A DNA stretch of 64,000 nucleotides from Asterias rubens (lineage: Eukaryota; Echinodermata; Asteroidea; Forcipulatida; Asteriidae), in contig NC_047082.1 in NCBI RefSeq assembly GCF_902459465.1, positions 12,145,807-12,209,806 on the forward strand, read 5' to 3'. This document shows, piece after piece, positions 1 to 10,985 of the stretch. The notes below the pieces were generated by a model. It had not been told where the DNA came from, made no database searches, and saw nothing but the letters and a program-made list of their open reading frames with translations. Each line of letters starts with the position of its first letter. Positions within the stretch are counted from its first letter, which is position 1. The position numbers and the translations under genes were made by a program.

Positions 1-837
1 AAATTTGATACAATTTTCCAAAACTATACTTGCCTCCATTTGTCTATATCGGATCCCCGTCGGCTAACACCCACCAACGGCACACAGAATGCTGGCATAT
101 TATCCCAGCACACAAGAAACTTTGTTAATTAACTAAATTTGTTTGCAAACTATCCAGTTCCCATCCATGAACAACGGTGTCCTAATTGTTTACGTTAGAA
201 GCTATAACTATATCTCCTAGTCTTAAGCTAACTCCCACAATGAGTAAGTCACATGGATTTTTTTGATTGATAATATTACGAAAAATCCAGAAGAGTAAAC
301 ACATCAAAATTACAATTATGACAAACAAACTCATTATAAACAAGTTTAATAGCATCCCCATTCAAATGTTCTCGTTCAAGTAACTGTTTTAACTAACCAT
401 GTACTTAGACGTAAACATTTTGGGGATGATGACGTCATCGATGACGTCATAACAATCAATCAATGTTTAATATTGAAAAAAAAAAATGCATATCAATAGA
501 ACCGTAATTACCACACACAAGGTGTTTGAACCAAAATCTTACACAAAGTTTGACCCCTGTGACCTTTACTTCCGTTTAATTGTTTTTGTTTTATGTTTTC
601 ACTTTTTAGTTTTTTACAAAACGCGCAAAAGTACTGAGTATACAGTGCTTCACACCGATCGGGAAAGGGTTACAACCAAATTATAAAAACACACCGAACA
701 CCCTTTGTTTGTAATTTACAAACAACACATGTCTAGTTGTTATATTATAATCCCTAATTACCTATTGCCGGTTATCTACCTAATAACCCATTGCCAGTTA
801 TAATAATAATAATAATAATTATTATTATTAGTTTTAT
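1..837. other. No gene recognised
   Basis: AT-rich sequence; contains TGACGTCATCGATGACGTCA (429-448), a palindromic pair of CRE-like TGACGTCA sites, and a short AAT/ATT palindrome (802-832). Confidence 0.5.
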
Positions 838-976
838 TTGAGTGGGGGGGGGGAACACTCCTGTTGCCGTCCCATCACGCGATATAATGGGGAGGGGGCG
901 TCAAGTGTCATTATGTCATTCTGCTCCACCTTCCAATACGGTGGACTCAGACTATTTAAACAACTTGTTTTGTCAA

Positions 977-1115
977 TTCGGACTATCGAACCTTATTATC
1001 GATTCGGACTATCGAACCTCATTATCGATTCGGACTATCGAACCTCATTATCGATTCGGACTATCGAACCTTCGGACTATTGAACCTTCGGACTAACGGA
1101 CCGTCGGACTATCGG
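977..1115. repeat. Compound 26/16-bp satellite
   Basis: Three 26-bp units (TTCGGACTATCGAACC plus a 10-bp spacer such as TCATTATCGA), then four shorter 14-16-bp units lacking the spacer. Confidence 0.85.
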
Positions 1116-1545
1116 GCAGACCCCGTACATGTTACATGATGTTTTGACTTGTAGCCCAATCCTTTTACCCACACAACAACATGTGTGTGCTTAAAGCACA
1201 ATCAAAGTTTCTATTCCAGAAACAATGGTTGGCTATGAACAAAAATAAAGAGGTGAGGACAAAATGATGTTTAGTATGAAAGGATGTATAATATAAATGT
1301 GTTTCATGTTACCAATATTAATATAAAAATACACACCTTGAATCCATTGCGAAGAAGCAATCTCTATAACCATTAAAGTTGAAACAAACCAGACCACTGC
1401 CACCAATCTACCACCCATCTTATCACACACCATGTTAAATGTGACCATCCTGAAATTAATAATAGAATCAAAGCTAAGAATACTTTCTCTTTTAACGGAA
1501 TTCTATGAAAACGTGTCTGCTGCAGTTTGTGACAAGGAAATTATC

Positions 1546-1922
1546 TTAAAGGAACACGCTGCCTTGGATCGGTCGAGTTGGTCTTTGAAAAGCGTTTGTA
1601 ACCGTTTGTTATAAAATGCATAATTATGGTTGGAAAAGTGTTTTAAAAGTAGAATAATGATGGTCCACACACAGTCATGTGCCTCGAAATTGCGTGCTCG
1701 GCTATTTGTGGGAGTCAAAAATTTGACTCCCATAAATGGCCGACCGTGTTTGTCGACGAGGTGAAACGAAAACCACACAATTTCGAGTGATATTTGTGTG
1801 GATCATTGTACATGTATTCTACTTTTAAAACATCTTTCTAATCATATACATTTCTATATCAAACAGTTACAAACGCTTTTCAAAGACCAACTCGACCGAT
1901 CCAATGCAACGTGTCCCTTTAA
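1546..1922. mobile_element. TTAA foldback family D, copy 1
   Basis: Ends AGGAACACGYTGCCTTGGAT and complement between TTAA. Long arms meet at a central GGGAGTCAAAAATTTGACTC palindrome (about 1711-1733). Confidence 0.85.
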
Positions 1923-2039
1923 TCCGGAACACCTTGAACCCGGAACATCCTGAAACAGAATATTGTACGAGCTTATGGTCTTATTTCATAAACAACATAG
2001 GGTTTGGATTTCCCAAATTGTTACATGTCGTAATCAATG

Positions 2040-2290
2040 TACCAAGGCCAAAATTGCATAGAGCTGCTTAGCACAAAAACTTGCTTAGCATTACATTTTT
2101 GCCTCGATAAAAACAGGATGACCGACCAAATTTCCACGTAATTTTCAGGATAAGCAAACAACAGCTGAATACCAGTAACAAGCAATATGCAACAACTGGA
2201 AATTTGGTTGGTAATCCTGTTTTTACCAAGAAATAAATTTCACGCTGAGCAATTTTTTGTGCTTAGCAGCTCAACAAAATTGGGCCGTGT
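2040..2290. mobile_element. Foldback family F, copy 1
   Basis: AGCACAAAAACTTGCTTAGC with inverted partner GCAATTTTTTGTGCTTAGCA; inner AACAGGATGACCGACCAAAT / TTGGTTGGTAATCCTGTTTT arms. Related to 53128-53369. Confidence 0.65.
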
Positions 2291-2421
2291 TACACGACGG
2301 CTGGACTTGCGCGGCTGGTAGTCGTTTCAACACAATGCGCAACAACTCGTAATCGTTAGCGCGTGAACGCCATGTCACCAAAATGCGCACTACATTAGTA
2401 CACACAGTAACTCCCAGAGCT

Positions 2422-2562
2422 GGGGTGGATTTTACAAAGAGTTAGGACTAGTCTTATCTCGAGTTAGGACCAGTGACTTGTCCTAACTTAGGACTATCCA
2501 TGCAAATTGTATAGTCCTAAGTTAGGACTAGTCCTAACTCTTTGTGAAATCGACCCCAGAAC
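2422..2562. mobile_element. Foldback family H, copy 1
   Basis: GGTGGATTTTACAAAGAGTTAGGAC paired with GTCCTAACTCTTTGTGAAATCGACC. Confidence 0.75.
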
Positions 2563-2584
2563 ACCCAATATTCCTGCGCTTATT

Positions 2585-2747
2585 ATACGCCTCTCTTAAT
2601 ACTTATGCATGAGATACGTCACAATGCAAACTCAAAACGAGGTGATGGGCGCAGCCACTGCAAGTGATGGGGGAAGTGCGCCCATAGCCTCATTTTGGTA
2701 AAGAATTATGACGTCATGCATAAGTATTAAGAGAGGCGTATAAGCAC
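2585..2747. mobile_element. Foldback family G, copy 1
   Basis: Terminal TACGCCTCTCTTAATACTTA / TAAGTATTAAGAGAGGCGTA perfect inverted repeats, with inner GGGCGCAGCCACTG and TGCGCCCATAGC. Confidence 0.8.
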
Positions 2748-2867
2748 CCAAATGAAAAAAACCAAAAAACTAAAAATCCATGAATGGGGGAAACTGTTTC
2801 GAAAGATGTTGTTCCTGGTTTGTGATAGCTGGATTTATTAAAGGGGGTTGTTTAACGAACTGCTTGT

Positions 2868-3219
2868 TTAAGGGAAGGTACACGTTCGGTAATTACTCAA
2901 AACAAATACTAACTTAAAAACTGACTTGGTAACGAGCATTGGAGAGCTGTTTATAGTATAAAACATTGTGGGAAACGACTCCTTCTGAAGTAACGTAGTT
3001 TTTTAGAAAAAGGTAATTTCTCACTCAAATATTAATAATAAAAGACTTCTAACCAGAAGTCTTTTATTGTGTTCTTCCCCATAATTTATTATATTCTCGC
3101 AACTTCGTTGACCAATTGAGCCCAAATTTTCACAGGCTTGTTATGTTATACTTATGATGGGATACACCAAGTGAGAACACTGGTCTTTGACAATTACCAA
3201 ACGTGTACATTGCCTTTAA
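2868..3219 (+). mobile_element. TTAA MITE family B, copy 1
   Basis: Ends AGGGAAGGTACACGTTCGGT and CCAAACGTGTACATTGCCT between TTAA. Shares internal segments with family A (AACGAGCATTGGAGAGCTG, TCACAGGCTTGTTAT). Confidence 0.8.
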
Positions 3220-3363
3220 ACCCTATATGTTATTAGATTTATACCAACAAACCAGTGACCATTTCATTTCCAGGGTGGTAATCGTTGTTGAAATATTGCC
3301 GAACATCTATAGTGCGGTTTTGTCCACGCAGGAAGAATAATCGGCAATGAGAGACATTGAGAC

Positions 3364-3632
3364 GCTAAGTGGCAGCAGACCTACCAGGTAAATTTCCATA
3401 GACCTTTTCGCAAATACTGGGGCGTGCGCGTAAAGCTTGGAATTAGGTGCATTGTGGTCCAGCTGATATCCAAATTTGATCCATATCTATCCCACGATGC
3501 ACCTCATTCAACAGTGTGCGCTTGCGCATTGGTATTTGCGATAAGGTTTATTGTTAACGTCGTTCTGAGCGTGCGGCCATGACCGAGAACAATGGATTTT
3601 ACGTGGTAAGTCTGCTGCCACCAAGCGTCCAA
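3364..3632. mobile_element. Foldback element, GTGGCAGCAGAC ends
   Basis: ACGCTAAGTGGCAGCAGAC at the left, GTCTGCTGCCACCAAGCGT at the right. A short relative lies at 58790-58880. Confidence 0.65.
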
Positions 3633-3663
3633 AAAGTCTCCCATTGGAATGTACACAGCATAC

Positions 3664-3848
3664 ACTGTAAAAAGCAGTGACATTTAATGACGGCACTTTA
3701 CCTGGCACCCTAGCTGCCAGATAAAATGCCGTAAATTTCACGGTAGAAGTTTTGCAAACTACCCCTTTAAGGCACAATACAAATCTTCCACTGTAAAATT
3801 TACGGCACTTTACCTGGCAGCTACCAGGCAGCTATTTTTTACAGTGTT
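3664..3848. mobile_element. Foldback element with ACACTGTAAAAA ends
   Basis: CACTGTAAAAAGCAGTGAC at the left and GCTATTTTTTACAGTGT at the right; repeated GGCACTTTACCTGGCA inside. Confidence 0.6.
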
Positions 3849-4869
3849 AGACACAACACTGTCAGTAACGTTTTTAAGAATCAAACTTTGAGTGGTGGTA
3901 AAGAGTGCTATTTTGTTTCATTAAACCGCAGTACTTAGAAGTGAGAAAAACAAAACAAAAAACAATGCATTAAATCCATCCAAAGCAACTGCTGCACTTC
4001 CAACCAAGTAGGGGCCTAAGCAATTATTGCCATTAACTTGAAAAGTGATTAGCAAGCGTGATAATCTCCTTTATAAGCATCACAGGAAAATGCAAATATT
4101 CTCATAGATTGTCGTGAAAACGTTACAAATTCAAAACTTGGTTAGATGCATTAAAGGCAGTGGACGCTATTGGTAGTTACTCAAAACAATTATTAGCATA
4201 AAACCTTACTTGGTAACGTGTACTGGGGAGTTGTTGATAATATAAAACATTGTGAGAAACGGCTCCCTCTGAAGTAACGTAGTTTTCGAGAAAGAAATGG
4301 TTTTCCACGAATTTGATTTCGAGACCTCAGATTTAGAACTTGAGGTATCGAAATCATATCTGAAAGCACATAACTTCGGTTGACAAGGGTATTTTTTCTT
4401 TCATATAGTTATCTCGCAACTTCGACGACCAACATAGGTTTGTTATTTTATGCGTATGTTGAGATACACCAAGTGAGAAGACTGGTCTTTGACAATTACC
4501 AATAGTGTCCAGGGTCTTAAACGATACAAATTTAAAACTTGGTTAGATACATTAAATATCCCCCTCCCAACCCCCGCCCTGCTCAAGTATGTTTTCTTGT
4601 CAGGCCACGGTAAAAGCTATTAATTGAATGTCACAGCACTGTCCAGTGGAACACAATGCCTACGGATAATGCGTGGATGATGCAGCAAATGCATCCTCTG
4701 AATATCTCATGTCCAAACAATTATTTGTTGAACTTAATGTAAGAGCTGAGTCCATTTGTTTTTGTTTTATGCAAGGAAATAATTACGCGATGTTGTTGAT
4801 TAAATGGTGTTAAACTATTTTTGTGACGTCACTCTATTGTTGAAAGTGTAGATTCGTACGAATCTACAC
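3849..4869. other. Non-coding spacer around MITE copy 1
   Basis: Apart from the MITE 4151-4520 and a GTGTAGATTCGTACGAATCT palindrome (4843-4870), nothing recognisable. That palindrome unit recurs at 17990-18065. Confidence 0.4.
4151..4520 (+). mobile_element. TTAA MITE family A, copy 1
   Basis: Family A is about 380 bp, flanked by TTAA, with ends AGGCAGTGGACACTATTGGT and ATTACCAATAGTGTCCAGTG, and inner GATTTCGAGACCTCAGATTT/CTTGAGGTCTCGAAATC repeats. No coding capacity. Confidence 0.85.
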
Positions 4870-5255
4870 TTAAAGGTTGTAGACAATATTGGTAATTACT
4901 CAAAATAGTTATTAGCATAAAACCTCGCTTGGTAACGAGTAATGGGGAGAGGTTGATGGTATAAAACATTGTGAGAAACGGCTCCATTTGAAGTGACGTA
5001 GTTTTCGAGAAAGAAGTAATTGTCAACGAATTTGATTTCGAGACCTCAGGTTCAGAATTTGAGGTCTCGAAATCAAGCATCGAAATGCACACAACTTCGT
5101 GTGACAAGGGTGTTTTTTCTTTTATAGTTATCTCGCAACTTCGTCGACCAATTGAGCTCAAATTTTCACAGGTTTATTATTTTATGCATATGTTGAGATA
5201 CAGGAAGTGAGAAGACTTGTCTTAGACAATTACCAATAGTGTCCAGTGTCTTTAA
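4870..5255 (+). mobile_element. TTAA MITE family A, copy 2
   Basis: Intact copy with TTAA at both ends; 5' terminus diverged. Adjoins a short palindrome (4843-4870). Confidence 0.8.
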
Positions 5256-5494
5256 GTGTAAATTCATTGCAAACTTAAGTAAATAGTTCAACTTGAAAAA
5301 TAACACCGTGTACCTTCCCTTTAAATAACATACAAAACATAGCTCCACACATAAGTTTCATGAAAAATACCGAGCGGTTTGATAACCCCCCCCCCCCATA
5401 TAGGGGTATCATGAAGCGCTGCACAAGAAAAAGTGTTATCTTATCATTCCACAGGTGCACATTTGAAACTTTGCATGTTGGAAATACGATATAG

Positions 5495-5602
5495 AATGGT
5501 TTGCGGTAACACCATGTAATGATCTCTAATGAGTTGGGGTGGTTCTGAAAAGAACCGTGGATTTCAACTCCAATATAACTTTAACCAAATCCACCGGTTT
5601 TA
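5495..5602 (-). repeat. Half copy of the 45.1-kb inverted repeat
   Basis: Read on the minus strand: CCACGGTTCTTTTCAGAACC, then ACATGGTGTTACCGCAAACC. The hairpin (about 5539-5558) resembles the histone mRNA 3' stem-loop. Confidence 0.6.
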
Positions 5603-6091
5603 CCATGACCTGGTTGCTCCATTAGAATTACTGACCTGAACAGCCGGTACGTCATAACATTTATTTCATCTGACTTGATTATTAAACAAGTTTTTATCCA
5701 ACGATCATTGTATACCTTCATCAATCTTTGTTTTTAATATCTGTTTCATTATTAGTGTTGGTTTAATTAAACAAACCAGCAGAGGAGAAAACCCCCTGGT
5801 CCGAAAAGTTGCCTTAATTACGAAAAAAAAAAAAAAAAATACCACGCTGTTTGTTATGAAGATCTACCAGAGCGCAACTCTATGTCTTGACAACTCCAAC
5901 TCCAACACGAGCAGTGGACAAGTGCTGTGACTGATTGCCTCAACAGACGATGACAAAAAAAAGTAATATCAAGTTTGTCCAAGCGCGCAGCCTCCGCCGC
6001 AATCGCCAAACCATGTTCTGGAACGTTAGTCCCCTGACGTTGTTTGATTAACTGAACTTAGGAGATGGGGCGAGAAGACATGATCATTTCC

Positions 6092-6099
6092 TATAAAAG
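6092..6099 (+). promoter_or_regulatory. TATA box, peptide gene 1
   Basis: TATAAAAG, about 30 bp before the inferred start of non-coding exon 1 (ATTTCATTCCAGG). The upstream block from about 5900, containing TGTTCTGGAACG, GTTTGATTAACT and GATGGGGCGAGAAGA, is conserved at genes 2 and 3, so all three probably share regulation. Confidence 0.8.
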
Positions 6100-6544
6100 G
6101 AGTTGCAAAACACTCATCATTTCATTCCAGGCTGCAAAGACAAGTTCGTTCTCTTCAGTACAGAAACACAACCGGTAAGTTGATCGATTTGTTTTTTCTT
6201 AAACTGTAAGGAAACAGACGGATTGTCAGTCGCACTTCTTGTTCCGTCCACAATTTGTTTGCATTTTTGGGGTCGTTTTTTCTTCTTCTTCAAAAGGACT
6301 ATCTGCGTTAAACTCGCGGATTTTCTTGCTTTTTCTTCTATGATAGTTTCTAGTTTGCTTTATACGTATTCATCCGTTCCATTTTTTATATTTTTTATTT
6401 TTTATATTCTTGATCTGATTTTTAAATTCCGGGTACACGTAAAGTTGACTTCATGAAAAATTTGTCGTTAACAGTGGAACAACTCCCCTGTTTTAAGAAT
6501 CGATAACTATTATGTGACATTGATCGTCTTGCAGAATCTCAACC

Positions 6545-7453
6545 ATGAAGGTACTTATTCTGTTGGTGGCCATTGCCGTAGTCGCTGCTTCATTTGAGCT
6601 TGAAGACTTTGTAGAGACCGAAGGTGATTTGATTGCCAAGAGAGCATACGACGACCTGATGGAGGTCTCCAAGAGAGCACGAGGAAACAAGGGAAAACCA
6701 TACTGTACGTTTGCTTGAGTTTCCATCTGTTTCTTGTAAATCTGTTTTTGTTTCTGTTACCCAAGAGACGCTTATCAAACGTATCCAAAACATATTCATC
6801 CGTATCCTTGACAACAATGTAATAATAATAATAATAACCGTATTTTTAACGCGCCTTTTGCCAAAGGATATAAAGCCCCAGGTATTATTACTGCAAGGAG
6901 TGGGACGAAGTTTGAGATAATTACAAGACCCAATCCTTAGCACCATGTAATGGGTTACAAGGTGCTGTGGCGCAATATGCTGCCAATCCAGCCAGGAACA
7001 CCGGGGTGATGAACCCCTTCTCTTTACAAAAAGTGAACTGGGTTCTTTCACATGCGTTTACACAACACATAGGACCAACGGCTTTACGTCCAATCCGAAG
7101 GACGAAGCAATGGTTAGGTGTCTTGCTTAAGGAAGGACGCAAGTGTCATGCCTGGGGATTCGAACCCACACTCTGCTGATCAGAAACACCAGAGTTTGAA
7201 TTCGGTGCTCTTAACCGCTCGGCCACGACACTTCCCTCAAGCTACTTCCGCAGCCTCACTCTGAAATCGTAGATCAAATATGGATTTGATTTTCAACTTT
7301 TAAATGTGTTATTACAAAATTTTACTTTAATTGGGTGTGGTGTTTTTGTTCTTGGTATAACTACTCACAAAATTAATAATCATGAAAGCTTTTCTGGTAT
7401 ACAGCACTGCATATTGAAAAACAAACTCAGAAACACCTCACTGCAAAGAAATA

Positions 7454-7494
<41 letters not shown>

Positions 7495-7897
7495 GAGAGG
7501 GGGAGAGAGGGGGGGGGGGAGAGATTCAAAAACATTTCTGTAAGAAACTTTTTTCTTCTTCTTCAGATTGTGTATTCCAATTACGTATTATTCTTCCTGC
7601 GTGGACATAACCGCTCCGGATTTTTGGCAATATCTCAAAAATGCTACCATCTTTTGAAACGAAGTTTTCACTGGCTAGTTTTACTGTATATATTGATATT
7701 AATTTTAATATGGAATTCAAATAATCGAGTATTCTCTTAGAGTTGAGTGAATCCTGAGCCGTTGGGTTGGAGATGCACTCAGAGAAACTGACATACGATT
7801 GGGATTTTTCTTTACAGCTTGTGTCAATGACTATGGACAGGACTGCGCATGCTCAGACACCCGTGGTGGCAAGAAGAAGTACCTCGTCTGCAACTAG
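6545..7897 (+). CDS. Secreted four-cysteine cationic peptide precursor, gene 1 (79 aa)
   Basis: Spliced CDS 6545-6704 + 7818-7897. Non-coding exon 1 is about 6125-6174, exon 2 is 6535-6704, exon 3 is 7818-7907, and non-coding exon 4 starts at 8605; junctions are ACCG|GTAAGT, TGCAG|AATC, TACT|GTACGT, TTACAG|CTTG, AAAAAG|GTACGT and GACAG|ATTT. The precursor has a signal peptide (residues 1-15), an acidic propeptide with Lys-Arg at 32-33 and 43-44, and a 35-residue mature peptide (45-79) with Cys at 55, 63, 65 and 78 (C-x7-C-x-C-x12-C). Counted side chains give the mature part a net charge of about +4. Known family: architecture, size and four cysteines recall PpCrAMP of Patiria pectinifera; this is from memory without alignment. 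A secreted antimicrobial role is inferred; a peptide hormone is the alternative. Relative to genes 2 and 3 the propeptide is two residues longer and diverged. Confidence 0.85.
6821..7238 (-). mobile_element. tRNA-derived SINE in intron 2 of peptide gene 1
   Basis: Read on the minus strand: tRNA head (AGTGTCGTGGCCGAGCGG, then GGTTCGAATCC), a body, and an AT-rich tail ending in ATT repeats (6821-6837). A relative lies at 59030-59785. Absent from genes 2 and 3, so inserted after duplication. Confidence 0.75.
7461..7525. repeat. GA microsatellite
   Basis: GA repeat grading into GGGAGA and poly-G, in intron 2 of peptide gene 1; gene 2 retains a CT-rich counterpart near 15476-15504. Confidence 0.9.
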
Positions 7898-7925
7898 ATT
7901 TAAAAAGGTACGTGTCGGTTTTCTA

Positions 7926-8080
7926 ATACGCCTCTCTTAATATTTATGCACGGGGTACGTCACAATTCTATCCCAAAACGAGGCTATGGGCGCAGCCACT
8001 GTAAGATGTGGCGGACGTGCGCCCATAGCATCATTTTGTGTAAGAATGATGACGTCATGCATTAAGAGAGGCGTATAAGG
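7926..8080. mobile_element. Foldback family G, copy 2, in intron 3 of peptide gene 1
   Basis: ATACGCCTCTCTTAAT to ATTAAGAGAGGCGTAT; starts 19 bp after the exon 3 donor. Absent at genes 2 and 3. Confidence 0.8.
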
Positions 8081-8150
8081 GTGTCAAACTGAAGGGAAAA
8101 GAAAGACTAGACTTTCAGGATGCACGGACAGTGGACATGTTAATTCACGG

Positions 8151-8212
8151 TTGCCCGAGTGGTTGGGCTGCTGGAATAGTTATCACAATGTTGTGGGTTC
8201 GATTACTATCAA
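8151..8212 (+). mobile_element. Old tRNA-derived SINE head in intron 3 of peptide gene 1
   Basis: A-box-like TGCCCGAGTGG and B-box GGTTCGATTAC with tRNA-like spacing. The same remnant sits at the equivalent place in genes 2 and 3, so it predates the duplications. Confidence 0.55.
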
Positions 8213-9069
8213 TCGAACCGCTGATTTCACAATGACCTGAATAAGTACCGTCGTCTAGTGTTGGAATAATTACCATTTCTTGATCTGAGCATTTCATTGA
8301 CATAAATCAAATGAGTATAACAAGAGTTTGCTTGTAGCCAAAGTTATGTGTATATCTCTTGTGGGATTTTGCCGAGTTCCCTTTTGCTAGATGAGTATCT
8401 AAACAAACAACAAACGAACAGACAAACACACCAACAAACACCCCAACAAATTGTTGTGTATGCTGCAACCAGTTGACCGAAATCACATTTTTTAATAACT
8501 TGTTAATTTGTTTGTGAGCAAAAACAGCTGAACAACCATTATATTTATTTAATAGTGTACAAGGGTACTAAATCCTCCTTTTTCACTGTTCTTTCATTTG
8601 ACAGATTTACAACAGGACTCGATGACCGGATACGATATTTTGTAAAATAGAAAGACTGTTTTGACTTCATGATTAGGGAGGGAGGGTTGGTGGCCGTGGG
8701 CGGGCAAAGGTGAACTCTGTAGATTGCTTGTGGTAAGGTGAAATCATAACAGCCCTACTCAGTAGTGAGAGTGTCAACCAGAATTGAAAATATTGCCCAA
8801 ATGACTCTTATAGTTTACAACCCAAATATTTAGAGATGTTTTATCAAAAACAAGAAGGTTTTGGATTGGCTTGAGCACGACTTTATTTGGTTTGATTTTA
8901 AAAAGAAATAAGTTATCGACATGGAACAGCTGTTGTAACCAAAAAAGTAGTAGGGATGAGAGGAAACTGCCGTAATGCTATACAGCCTCCCAAATATTAA
9001 TTTCAAAACAAAATATAATGCAATGTTTTGTAAAGTTATTGAAAATTGAGCGGGGTCATACCAGAAAAG

Positions 9070-9087
9070 AATAAAATACTCAATAAA
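9070..9087 (+). terminator. Polyadenylation signals, peptide gene 1
   Basis: Two AATAAA hexamers (9070-9075 and 9082-9087) about 470 bp into the 3'-UTR exon; the first is conserved at gene 3 (23656) and gene 2 (13818-13823, minus). Confidence 0.6.
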
Positions 9088-9109
9088 TATATGCAAATCA
9101 AATTGTGAG

Positions 9110-9500
9110 ATGTTGTATTTTGTGTAAAAACTGTACTGTGTAAATCTCGTTTGGAATGAGCATGTTGAGTTGTTAGATGTGATGATGTTAAATTTTAAGT
9201 CAACGCCCAAACACCCTTAGACATCATCAGATTACACCATCAAGCACGGGCACCTCAAGTAATCCCAGATGAGCACACGGACATGAGGCAGATTTGAAAG
9301 GCATATCCTACAAAGAACACTTTTCCAGAGTCGTCTTTTCTTCGCGAAGTTAACTTTTTCAAATATTGTTCACTAGCCAAGTCCCCCCCTAACATATCGG
9401 AGACTTTGTACCCCTCCCCTGTTGAGCCCTCCCTTGTTCTGAGATCAACGAAAACATTCAACACTATTGGTTGGATACACGAACCGCCCCCCCCCCCCGC
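9110..9500. repeat. Downstream block of peptide gene 1
   Basis: Alignable to 13150-13740 and to 24800-25140, both in opposite orientation to this copy (for instance GATTTGAAAGGCATATC here, GATATGCCTTTCAAATC there). It seems to be the outer part of the duplicated unit. Confidence 0.65.
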
Positions 9501-9740
9501 CAACTGATGTCATTGCACGCCGTTTGTCCCCGCCCCACCCCTCAGGCCACTTGACCAACGAAAATATCTCGGTGAAGGCTGTTCGAATGCCACCCACAGC
9601 ACTGCCCTCTATAACAGTTAGGCATATACATGTAGTGAGGGGATAACGGATGCAACAATTCTTACGAGTAAAAGTCCGTACAAGATATTTAAAATAATGT
9701 TGACCTAATAAATGAAAGAGCCGAATCCAATTAATAATTA

Positions 9741-10175
9741 CCTACAAAACCAGTATTGGCCCAGAAAAGGTTTTCTATACCATTTTGCCAAAATGGTGTG
9801 CCGCTTGAAAACCAGTATTGGCCCAGCAGAGGTTTTCTACCATTTTGCCAAAATGTTGTGCAGCTACAAAACTAGTATTGGCCCAGAAAAAAAAGTTTCT
9901 TTACTATTTATTTGCCTAAATGGTATGCAGCTTCACACCAATATTGGGCCCAGAAAAAAAGTTGGCTTTACTATATTTGCAAAAATGGTGTGCAGCTTCA
10001 AAACCAATATTGGCCCAACAGAGGTTTTCTGCCAATTTGCCAAAATGGTGTGCCGCTACAAAACCATTTGGCCCATAAAAGGTTTTCTATACCATTTTGC
10101 TGGATTGACGCCGGTACAAGCCAACATTGGCCCAACACTATTATTGTTTGCTGGGTTAGCATCAAAGGAGAAGTC
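9741..10175. repeat. Minisatellite, about seven units of 60 bp
   Basis: Units contain ACCAGTATTGGCCCA, GGTTTTCT and CATTTTGCCAAAATGGTGTG. The plus strand stays open (9712-10206) with a recurring FAKMVC motif, but no splice sites or start context support a gene. Confidence 0.85.
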
Positions 10176-10255
10176 GGACGGTTTTAGCAAGGGAGAAGGC
10201 TGTTAGAGCATCGATCAATAACCGAGGGCAAGAGGGATCGTAAACGCTCCTACCT

Positions 10256-10655
10256 ACCACCGATCATAAGACATAAGTAGACTTAAGAAAACTTCATTGC
10301 TCACACAAGTAAAACAAAACCCACCAAATATAAAAATGTAACAACAGGCAGATAGCACAAGAATAAAAGCATATACTACCCAAACAGGCCATGTATATAC
10401 AACAATATAAAAAATATAGAGAATAATTTATGTTAAAAATATGCAAAAAGTGTGAACCAGCACTTATCTTTTATACAAAGCGTTAAAAACGTAATACCCG
10501 TGGGGAAAAAAGAGCGAAGATGACGGTTAGTGCGAGCAGCTGGCAGTCTCATCCTATAACTTCTTGGAATAATATGATCAGTAAGTTCACCACGAAGCGG
10601 GTGGCTATTATCGTCTAAAGTACGACGAAACAGACTTGTCACCCGCTTGTGCGGC
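10256..10655 (-). mobile_element. LINE 3' remnant (reverse-transcriptase C-terminus and tail)
   Basis: Minus-strand peptide RVTSLFRRTLDDNSHPLRGE, followed a few residues later by ARTNRHLRSFFPTGI, is typical of the extreme C-terminus of non-LTR retrotransposon ORF2 proteins. A 3'-UTR ends near CTTATGTCTTATG. 5'-truncated and dead. Confidence 0.6.
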
Positions 10656-10727
10656 ACCTAAATGTAGCCCGACCACATTTAGGTCAGGCTACATTTAGGG
10701 CTCGGGCTACATTTAGGTGCCGCACAC
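10650..10727. repeat. 78-bp hairpin palindrome
   Basis: TGTGCGGCACCTAAATGTAG paired with CTACATTTAGGTGCCGCACA; ACATTTAGG repeated inside. Adjoins the LINE remnant 10256-10655. Confidence 0.75.
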
Positions 10728-10985
10728 CCACTCCTGGTGAAGAGAGTCCACCGACTGCAAACACACCCCCGTCATTCTCCCTACTTTCCTCACCAGACGA
10801 TCAATCATATCTTTATCCCTTTTCAAAGCGTTCCCTCCCCAGCCCGTCACACACTAACTCCATACCCCACAGATCACCGATCTTTGATACGTCGCTGGAA
10901 AATCCAGAATCTTCCCTGTGGCACTTCGGTACTTCGGCAATAGTGTCGGGAGTGCCAATAGTTCTCCATACTGCCCATCATCCCT

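Noticed and set aside
977-1115. CRISPR-like regularly spaced repeat
   Set aside because: The spacers are also repeated, and the context is a eukaryotic intron-rich genome; it is a tandem satellite.
2868-3219. TCTAACCAGAAGTC/GACTTCTGGTTAGA hairpin as a transcription terminator
   Set aside because: It is the central palindrome of family B MITEs, present at 37528-37914 too.
4829-5161. Recurrent open frames around SIGRRSCEIT and KTPLSHEVV
   Set aside because: The same frame recurs in nearly every family A MITE (for example 12853, 25184, 33158, 52802), with stops and frameshifts; it is repeat DNA without a coding role.
7140-7238. Possible tRNA gene
   Set aside because: A and B boxes are present, but acceptor-stem pairing is absent and a SINE body with AT-rich tail follows; the same holds for 26345-26440, 31693-31780, 52498-52572 and 59300-59394.
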